Below are positions 7,501 to 11,661 of a stretch of 11,661 nt of DNA, piece by piece. The stretch is taken from the NCBI GenBank assembly GCA_027490875.1, contig JAIXXE010000181.1:1-11661 (forward strand). Direction: 5' to 3'. The stretch is from Alphaproteobacteria bacterium (GTDB lineage Bacteria; Pseudomonadota; Alphaproteobacteria; UBA2136; UBA6156). The notes under the pieces are model-generated. The model did not search any database. It was not told where the DNA came from and was given only the letters and a program-made list of their open reading frames with translations. Position numbers and translations under genes: made by a program. The stretch's first letter is position 1. The number at the start of each line of letters is the position of its first letter.

Positions 7501-7705
7501 CAGCAAGGTGCCGTTGTTGGGCACACTGCTCACGGGCAGCCAAGATGGCTTGGTGGTGGCCGACTTCCGCCTCAGTGGCCCGACTGATGACCCCAAGGTA
7601 ACCGTGCGGCCGCTTTCCATCCTCACCCCGGGCCTGCTGAAAGACCTCTTCCGCGGCGGACAAAGCAATGACCTACCCATCAACCCAGCAACGGAACCCC
7701 GCTGA
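4544..7705 (+). CDS. AsmA/YhdP-like envelope protein, 1053 aa
   Basis: This is a large AsmA-superfamily protein of the YhdP type. Family members are anchored in the inner membrane and extend a long beta-rich groove across the periplasm; E. coli YhdP, TamB and YdbH together support phospholipid transport to the outer membrane. A basic N-terminus (1-19) leads to one membrane segment (about 20-46). The rest is repetitive beta-strand sequence with few Cys. A DUF3971-like region lies around 235-480 (IGDYLPPTLQ at 276-285; DFYPDANPKVKRTYQWLRQN at 397-416). The AsmA-like C-terminal region, about 770-1036, ends PLSILTPGLLKDLF, as in alphaproteobacterial homologues. A CADTC pair (439-443) could form a periplasmic disulfide. 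An in-frame TAA at 4529-4531 rules out an earlier ATG; no clear Shine-Dalgarno is seen. Its TGA overlaps the next ATG by one base (TGATG). Substrate and exact role are inferred from the family. Confidence 0.88.
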   Translation: MRVKLKPLSRIARNLGRWLGLSFTTVVLVGGLMVGAAFGGLMWLAAAHTRAQPLDLLPYLPRVQSFLADRGLDVSFDTLQLYYDTAPVLRAEGIRVKGADGDLAVYGEAAAIRLAKGRLLRFAIAPKMIEARGVTLRLVRTQGGVVTIAGFPVGGESTAQNPDDGLVEWLEALPSDTLWGRLKQIRAEGLTLLLRDDLQRAEWVLEDGKLAIERYEESGERGSLIGKIRRLTGPHLVVPRGVKGTPIPVLVGLGRIAGANEVRVEAKFGDINAAVIGDYLPPTLQETISGQGTMALGSTLMAGNRLGEPWLTLRLKQATLNLPAAAGYSKPLVLPRLEATVSYRPAPADTLTIHQLALTAPRGNLFVVSGTVLNLTSSPTLNLTGFSPGGDIQALVDFYPDANPKVKRTYQWLRQNLQEAQYRNLIARVGLKTYAFPKCADTCGPLMVDAIITGGTVQFMDDFPPAKIITSTTPARFFWRGQTIGVVAPAATVGNQRASDVHVFLNNLFSPSPTMVYVSSTVAGSVPELINRLNALPELREPIPGTYSGQHSTALNIWVPLVRNVTPTFASTAILLRGVVSSPTVAGLPFIGAVSLTAPSATLSLSANKTLRIEAPRTTVLGGDLAVVWQQNLQPGQPNAMQLNASGTVAGAWVQQLAPQVVSATGGVIATLQTWQTSPERWAFNLAADAKGSSLTLPVLNYRKAAGQPLQLKAEGSLVPGAELVLQNLSMNGHEAKVSGMMVMPLRQPEQASITLPNFTLGATQTSVRLAGGTLTLRGDALDVRGLEALDQDDPILKNLVLDASLGKIIFSRGTLQRAVIQANLRNSRWQLQRLTGQVAGGGSVSLLRQGNRLTVNVPNLGETLKTTGVYDRLEGGQLFGTLVYRTPTEAVGELKLLDFSLKNPPTMMKVLGLLSLEQLVAGTDSTKFNRAILPMRLNDDALSLNNALLTGPSMDLRLSGQYWRGKSELDFNGSLAPALPFNRLVSKVPLLGTLLTGSQDGLVVADFRLSGPTDDPKVTVRPLSILTPGLLKDLFRGGQSNDLPINPATEPR

Positions 7706-8196
7706 TGCCAATCCTCTTTGCTATTCTGTTCAGCCTGCTGCTAACAGCCTGCCAACCAAACCCGCGCGACAACAACGCCGAACAACCACAGGCCGCGCAG
7801 CCACCGCTGCCGACGCAAGCACTCAACCTAAAAGGCCCTAACGGCGTAAGCCTTACCGTGGTGGCCGAAATTGCCGACGAAGAAGCCGAGCGCGAAAGTG
7901 GCCTGATGTTCCGCACCAGCTTGGTGAGTGGTACGGGTATGCTGTTTGTGTTCCCCGAACCCAAACGCCTGAGCTTCTGGATGAAGAATACCCCGCTGCC
8001 GCTGGATTTGGTCTACTTCCGCGCCGGCCAACAGGTGGCCACCATCCCGTGGGCGCGCCCCTTCGATGAAAGCCCGCTAAGCCCCGCCGAAGCTGCCGAT
8101 ATGGTTCTGGAGGTGCCAGGCGGTTGGGCGGTTGAGCACGGCATTGGGCCGGGCTGGCAGCTTACACTGGCCCAACCCATAAAGGCGGAAGACTAA
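7705..8196 (+). CDS. DUF192 family protein, predicted lipoprotein
   Basis: The first 15 residues are a short hydrophobic signal peptide ending in the lipobox L13-T14-A15-C16, so the protein is probably lipid-anchored at Cys16. No Asp follows the Cys (Gln17), which favours outer-membrane sorting under the usual rule. A Pro/Gln/Ala-rich spacer (17-40) precedes the DUF192 domain (about 45-160) with its conserved GLMFR (66-70), MLFVF (79-83), WMKNT (92-96) and LDLVYF (100-105). The family is widespread in bacteria and archaea but has no settled biochemical role. The ATG overlaps the stop of the AsmA-like gene as TGATG, and a weak CGGAA lies 8 bases upstream, so translation is probably coupled. 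yidD starts 6 bases after its stop. Confidence 0.9.
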   Translation: MPILFAILFSLLLTACQPNPRDNNAEQPQAAQPPLPTQALNLKGPNGVSLTVVAEIADEEAERESGLMFRTSLVSGTGMLFVFPEPKRLSFWMKNTPLPLDLVYFRAGQQVATIPWARPFDESPLSPAEAADMVLEVPGGWAVEHGIGPGWQLTLAQPIKAED

Positions 8197-8202
8197 CCCA
8201 CC

Positions 8203-8517
8203 ATGCCGCTGCCGGTGGCCCACTGGCCGCGCCACATAGGTGCGTGGGTGTTGCGGTTGTACCAGCTTACGTTGTCGTTCTGGTTAGGGCGGCAATGCCG
8301 TTTTTACCCAACCTGCAGCAGCTATATGCAGCAGGCGGTGCTGCGCTTTGGGGTAAGGCGCGGTGGCTGGTTGGGCCTTAAGCGTTTGATGCAATGCCAC
8401 CCGTGGGCGCGCGCCAACCATGGCCCCCACTATGGCCCGGTATTTGACCCGGTGCCCGATTCATGGCAAGAAGCGCCTTGCCAATGCAAAAGGTGTGCAC
8501 CCGATGAGTCTCTATGA
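8203..8517 (+). CDS. yidD: Membrane protein insertion efficiency factor YidD
   Basis: YidD is a small peripheral inner-membrane protein that helps YidC insert membrane proteins. The signature CRFYPTCSSYMQQAVLRFG (32-50) is complete, followed by GLKRLMQCHPW (58-68) and a FDPVPD block (81-86) matching the family's YDPVP. An N-terminal amphipathic stretch (about 11-30) probably binds the membrane. At 104 residues it is slightly longer than E. coli YidD. Its extra tail carries CQCKRC (93-98), and the yidC ribosome binding site lies inside those codons. GGAAG sits about 11 bases before the ATG. The gene ends inside yidC (14-base overlap). The usual partners rpmH and rnpA are not upstream; the AsmA-like and DUF192 genes are. 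Confidence 0.96.
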   Translation: MPLPVAHWPRHIGAWVLRLYQLTLSFWLGRQCRFYPTCSSYMQQAVLRFGVRRGGWLGLKRLMQCHPWARANHGPHYGPVFDPVPDSWQEAPCQCKRCAPDESL

Positions 8518-10216
8518 ATCGCCTAACCAACCCAATACCAACCGCAACCTGTTGTTGGCGGTGGTGCTTTGCGGCGCTATTTTATTCGTCTCGGATTTCT
8601 TCACCCAACACTATTTAGGCCACCACCTGCTGGGGGCTCCGGTTAAAAATGCCGCAACAACTGCACAAACAGAGGCAACAGCCACCATTCCAGCAACGGT
8701 TAGCCCTGCTGCCAATAACCCTACGGCTGCTAGCACCGCTGCCGTTGCAACAGTGCCAACCCAAGCCAACTTACCCCGCCTGCCTCTCAGCAATAGCCGC
8801 GTCACGGGCGCCATTACCTTGCAAGGCGGCGTGCTCGATACACTCACGCTCAATCAATACCGCCACGAAATTACCGAGGTTGGCGGCTACCCCATGCTCA
8901 CCCCCGCGGCAGTTAGCCCCAGCGGCGCCGAATACATGGTGGCGGGCTGGCAGGGCAGCGGTATTGAAGGCCCCTCCGCCCAAAGCGTGTGGCAACCCGA
9001 GGCCGACCTGCAGCAGCCCGACCGCGTTGTGATGGTCTGGCGCAACAGCACGGGGCAATCCTTTCAGCGCACGTGGCAGCTGCGCCCCAACAGTTACCTG
9101 TGGGATGTGACCGAGCAGGTGGTGAATACCGCGACCATGCCCGTAACCCTCACGCCCTACGCCCAAGTGGTGCGCCACGGGGGCTACACCAAGGCCGAGC
9201 GTAGCAACTTCGTTAACTATTTCGGCCCCATGGGGCAACTGCGGGAAGGCGACGCCCTGCTGCTGAAGGAAGAAGGCTTTGGCGCGGTTAAAAAGGCGAA
9301 GGAGAGCGAAGTCTGGCAGGGTGCAGGCGGCTGGTGGGGTATTACCAGCCAATACTTTGCCGCCGCCGTGGTGCCGCCGGCGGGTATGGTCACCAGCCGG
9401 CAGTTTGCCTACCGGCAGGAGGCTGGGCAAGATGTTTACACCGCAGGCATTCAGTTTGCGCCGCAAACGGTGGCGGCCAACGGCGGCACCGCCACCCTTC
9501 AGTACATGGTTTACGCGGGGCCCAAACACTATGCCATGCTTAAGGAAGCCGGTGCGGGGCTGGAACAGGCCATTTCCTGGGGTTGGTTTGAAGTGCTGGT
9601 CAAGGGGCTTTATTATGTTCTCACCATGCTGCAAGCCACCTTCAGTCAGTACGGCTTGGCGGGGTGGGGTGTGGCGGTGATGGCCCTGACCCTGCTGCTG
9701 AAAATCCTGACCTTCCCGCTGGCCAACACCAGCTACCGCGCGATGGCCAAGATGAAGAAGCTTCAGCCCGAAGTGGAAGCATTGAAGAAGAAGCACGGCG
9801 AAGACCAACAGGCCATGGCGATGGCCATGATGGCGCTCTATAAGGAAAAGAAGGTGAACCCCATGAGCGGCTGCTGGCCGATGCTCATTCAAATCCCCAT
9901 CTTTTTTGCCATGTACAAGGTGGTGTTGGTGATGTTCGAGTTCCGCCATGCCGAGTTTCTATGGATGAGCGACCTCGCGGTGTACGACCCGTTCTATGTC
10001 TTGCCAGTTCTGATGGGCGCCAGCATGTGGGTGCAGTTCAAGCTGAACCCAAAACCGACCGACCCTGTGCAGGAAATGGTCTTTAAATGGATGCCGCTGA
10101 TGATGACCGTGATGTTCCTGTGGTTCCCCGCAGGCTTGGTGCTGTACTGGCTGACCAACAACGTGCTTTCCATCGCCCAGCAGGCCTGGATGATGAAGCG
10201 CGAGAAAGCCCTGTAA
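8504..10216 (+). CDS. yidC: Membrane protein insertase YidC
   Basis: YidC inserts and folds inner-membrane proteins, alone or with SecYEG. I start it at ATG 8504, which has AAAAGGTG 8 bases upstream and gives the family N-terminus; the frame opens earlier (8420), but that extension is only yidD read in another frame. The 570 residues contain a first membrane segment (about 15-34) and an Ala/Thr/Pro-rich low-complexity linker (about 48-88). The periplasmic P1 domain (about 95-340) and the five-segment insertase core (about 358-565) follow. In the core, K400 (LLLKILTFPL) occupies the groove position of E. coli Arg366, so the positive charge is kept. ANTSYRAMAKMKKLQPE (407-423) leads into the cytoplasmic coiled loop. 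PMSGCWPMLIQIPIFFAMY (453-471) and FPAGLVLYWLTNN (541-553) are further core signatures. It overlaps yidD by 14 bases and is the last gene of the run. Confidence 0.97.
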   Translation: MSLYESPNQPNTNRNLLLAVVLCGAILFVSDFFTQHYLGHHLLGAPVKNAATTAQTEATATIPATVSPAANNPTAASTAAVATVPTQANLPRLPLSNSRVTGAITLQGGVLDTLTLNQYRHEITEVGGYPMLTPAAVSPSGAEYMVAGWQGSGIEGPSAQSVWQPEADLQQPDRVVMVWRNSTGQSFQRTWQLRPNSYLWDVTEQVVNTATMPVTLTPYAQVVRHGGYTKAERSNFVNYFGPMGQLREGDALLLKEEGFGAVKKAKESEVWQGAGGWWGITSQYFAAAVVPPAGMVTSRQFAYRQEAGQDVYTAGIQFAPQTVAANGGTATLQYMVYAGPKHYAMLKEAGAGLEQAISWGWFEVLVKGLYYVLTMLQATFSQYGLAGWGVAVMALTLLLKILTFPLANTSYRAMAKMKKLQPEVEALKKKHGEDQQAMAMAMMALYKEKKVNPMSGCWPMLIQIPIFFAMYKVVLVMFEFRHAEFLWMSDLAVYDPFYVLPVLMGASMWVQFKLNPKPTDPVQEMVFKWMPLMMTVMFLWFPAGLVLYWLTNNVLSIAQQAWMMKREKAL

Positions 10217-10291
10217 ATTTAACTGGGTTTTATGCATAAAGTTTGCTAAACGTCGCGCCAACCTCTGCATCACGTTTTCAGGAGATTCGCC
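10217..10291. promoter_or_regulatory. yidC-patatin gap with perfect 12-base palindrome
   Basis: The gap carries TTTATGCATAAA (10229-10240), an exact palindrome, directly followed by GTTTGCTAAAC (10241-10251), a second short inverted repeat. No T-run follows either one, so this is not an intrinsic terminator. The AT-rich stretch could be a promoter or an operator for the downstream lipase gene. CAGGAG at 10279-10284, 7 bases before the ATG at 10292, is the strongest ribosome binding site in the window. Confidence 0.4.
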
Positions 10292-11266
10292 ATGCATGCC
10301 GTCTCAAAGCTCATTCACAGCCGCCTATCGGGCCAGCGTGATTCCTTTAAACTCGCCGTCATAACGGAAGACAGCGGCCAACGCTGGACTGCCATCGGTG
10401 GCATGCTTAGCCTGCTCGAGGAACACGGCCTCAAGGCCGACATCATCGGCGGTGCGTCAGGCGGTGGCATCACCGCACTCTATTATGCCGCCAACCGTGT
10501 CCAACACGGCGTCACAACCCATCGCCACCTTAGCAGTCTTGGGTACGACCGTAACGGCAAGGGCAAACGGTTCATCAACCCGCTCCGCGGTTTGGTTGGG
10601 CGCCCCATGATGGATGTTGACGGCCTGATTGACGACATCTTCACCAAACGGGTGGTGATGCCGTGGGATTACTTCAAGCAGACCGAGCAGGTCGTGTTCC
10701 TGACTGCCACCACGGCCGCAGGCCTGCCAACAACCCTCCATCTTAACGGGGCCGATGAAGCCAAGGCCAAGGCCGCCATGAAGGCGAGTGCCCGCATTCC
10801 CTATATTGCGGGTAACTTGAAGGCCCACACGCTCTGGGATGGCGGCCTGACCAACGGCCTACCAATTCAGGATGCCTTGGACGCCGGGGCGACCCATGTG
10901 CTGGTGTTACGTTCCCATGCCGTAGGTGAAGAAAATCATATCAGTGGGGCCGAGCGCTACCTTTTGCGACCCGTGCTGAAGCAACGCGACCCAACGCTGT
11001 ACCAACTGCTGTTGCAGCGACAGGCCTACAAACAGCGCATCGTGGCAAGGTTCCAGCACGACGAACGGGTGCTGATGCTGCAACTGCCGCATGTGCAAAC
11101 ATCAAGCGGTACCACCAACGGGCGCCTGCTGTTCCATGCCCTGCTCGATGGCTGGAACTACATGGCCAAGGCCTTAAACCTCCCGCCCAAAGCCTACCCG
11201 GCCCTGTGGCAACCCGACTTAAACGAGCACGGCGACAGCCCCCTCGTGCCAGAGGCTCAGCGATGA
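10292..11266 (+). CDS. Patatin-like phospholipase family protein (YjjU-like)
   Basis: Patatin-like proteins are Ser-Asp dyad acyl hydrolases acting on phospholipids or other acyl esters. The 324-residue protein has the nucleophile elbow GGASGGG (53-59; Ser56 in GxSxG) and the catalytic Asp183 in WDGGL (182-186), so the dyad is present. The N-terminal oxyanion loop, normally GGGxRG, is here DSGQRW (27-32), keeping only one Gly and the Arg. IGGMLSLLEEHGLKADII before the elbow fits the family. The C-terminal third (about 220-310) resembles the YjjU/DUF6363 arrangement. I see no signal peptide or membrane segment, so it is probably cytoplasmic. A strong CAGGAG lies 7 bases before the ATG. The gene follows yidC by 75 bases and ends inside an intrinsic terminator. 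The substrate cannot be told from sequence. Confidence 0.88.
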   Translation: MHAVSKLIHSRLSGQRDSFKLAVITEDSGQRWTAIGGMLSLLEEHGLKADIIGGASGGGITALYYAANRVQHGVTTHRHLSSLGYDRNGKGKRFINPLRGLVGRPMMDVDGLIDDIFTKRVVMPWDYFKQTEQVVFLTATTAAGLPTTLHLNGADEAKAKAAMKASARIPYIAGNLKAHTLWDGGLTNGLPIQDALDAGATHVLVLRSHAVGEENHISGAERYLLRPVLKQRDPTLYQLLLQRQAYKQRIVARFQHDERVLMLQLPHVQTSSGTTNGRLLFHALLDGWNYMAKALNLPPKAYPALWQPDLNEHGDSPLVPEAQR

Positions 11267-11277
11267 GCCTCTTTTTT
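11251..11277 (+). terminator. Intrinsic terminator overlapping the end of the patatin-like gene
   Basis: AGAGGCTC (11251-11258) pairs perfectly with GAGCCTCT (11265-11272) around the loop AGCGAT, and T's run to 11277. The stem encodes the final Glu-Ala-Gln-Arg residues, and the TGA stop (11264-11266) straddles loop and 3' arm. On the minus strand the hairpin is not followed by T's, so it should stop only rightward transcription. Confidence 0.88.
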
Positions 11278-11280
11278 GGG

Positions 11281-11661
11281 TTACATCAACAACAGCGTAG
11301 CAAGGCCGAGAAAGACAAAGAAGCCGCCCACATCGGTAAAGGTGGTGGTAATCACGCCCGTGGAAATGGCAGGGTCGTATCGAAAGCGCTTCAAAATCAG
11401 CGGGGTAAACCATCCACCCAGCGCCGCAATTAAGTGGTTGGCCACGGTGGCAAGCGCAATCACCAGCGCCAGCATCCAGTTGGAGTAAAGCAGGCCAACC
11501 CCCGCGGCCATAACCAGGGCCAGAATTGTGCCAATATAGCCCCCCGCCATGAACTCTTTCTTTAACAAGGCCCACGCGTTTTGCTTGGTGATTTGGCCCA
11601 GCGCCAACCCCCGAATAATTACGGTTTGGGTCTGGGTGGTCGCATTGCCACCCATGCTGGC
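11281..11661 (-). CDS. mgtE: Magnesium transporter MgtE, C-terminal part (partial)
   Basis: MgtE is a homodimeric inner-membrane Mg2+ channel. About 126 C-terminal residues are visible; the frame is open through the right edge, so the cytoplasmic N and CBS domains lie outside. The visible part is the transmembrane domain. It has MGGNATTQTQ followed by TVIIRGLALG (MgtE signature), two hydrophobic segments containing YIGTILALVMAAGVGLLY and a long run of Ala/Leu/Val, then LILKRFRYDPA and GVITTTFTDVGGFF. The Asp in TTFTD matches the pore Asp that binds Mg2+ in Thermus MgtE (D432). The protein ends LATLLLM at a TAA (11283-11281). It converges on the patatin-like gene with only 14 bases between the two stops. 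Confidence 0.95.
   Translation of the reverse strand, partial: ASMGGNATTQTQTVIIRGLALGQITKQNAWALLKKEFMAGGYIGTILALVMAAGVGLLYSNWMLALVIALATVANHLIAALGGWFTPLILKRFRYDPAISTGVITTTFTDVGGFFVFLGLATLLLM

Noticed and set aside
8420..8503. A 28-residue N-terminal extension of YidC from ATG 8420.
   Set aside because: The extension is yidD in another frame, adds a charged segment before the first membrane helix, and ATG 8504 has a good ribosome binding site and the normal family start.
9701..9706. Lys400 of YidC in place of the E. coli groove Arg366, considered as a defect.
   Set aside because: The positive charge is kept, and from memory Lys is found at this place in other proteobacterial YidC proteins, so it is not a loss of function.
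8771..9949. A 392-codon open frame on the minus strand inside yidC.
   Set aside because: It lies wholly antisense to a well-conserved insertase gene, its product is dominated by His, Gly and Gln with no recognisable motif, and it is explained by the strong codon bias of yidC.
1..11661. Searched by eye for CRISPR repeats, tRNA or rRNA genes, insertion sequences, phage or defence genes.
   Set aside because: No repeated spacer-like array, no transposase or integrase motif, and no RNA gene sequence was seen; nearly all bases are accounted for by housekeeping-type genes.

Overview
The window looks like a chromosomal segment of an alphaproteobacterium. The evidence is a moderately G+C-rich set of genes with AT-rich gaps, the hfq-hflX gene order, an Hfq with the YKHA(V/I)xTxMP core and a one-residue insertion relative to E. 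coli, a YidC with an FPLAN-SY second membrane segment, and a long AsmA/YhdP-type protein ending in PLSILTPGLLKDLF. I saw no transposase, integrase, phage gene, CRISPR array, tRNA or rRNA. The content is mostly core housekeeping genes.

Layout. At the left edge (1-127, minus) is the start of a membrane protein that runs out of the window, possibly of the DedA/YqaA kind. A short unrecognised gene (182-427, plus) points away from it and converges on hflX. The minus-strand pair hfq (1806-2042) and hflX (433-1725) is separated by an 80-base gap almost filled by a nested inverted repeat. A 159-base AT-rich region separates hfq from the divergent plus-strand run kup - monothiol glutaredoxin - AsmA/YhdP-like giant - DUF192 lipoprotein - yidD - yidC (2202-10216). 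In that run kup to grxD is 12 bases apart, AsmA-like to DUF192 overlaps by one base, DUF192 to yidD is 6 bases apart, and yidD overlaps yidC by 14 bases. The only larger gap is about 80 bases, before the AsmA-like gene. A patatin-like phospholipase gene (10292-11266) follows with its own strong ribosome binding site. It ends in an intrinsic terminator whose stem contains the gene's last codons and stop. The C-terminal part of mgtE (11281-11661, minus) converges on it and leaves the window.

How the genes fit together. Kup and MgtE move K+ and Mg2+. YidC inserts inner-membrane proteins and YidD assists it. The AsmA/YhdP-like protein belongs to a family linked to lipid movement between the membranes. 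The DUF192 lipoprotein and the patatin-like lipase also fit an envelope theme. Hfq (RNA chaperone) and HflX (ribosome-splitting GTPase) act on RNA and ribosomes.

I did not find a clearly new biological system. The points most worth a second look are a divergent Hfq lacking the usual arginine rim and the proximal-pocket Phe, the inverted repeat between hfq and hflX, a hairpin covering the kup ribosome binding site, and the patatin-like protein's altered oxyanion loop.
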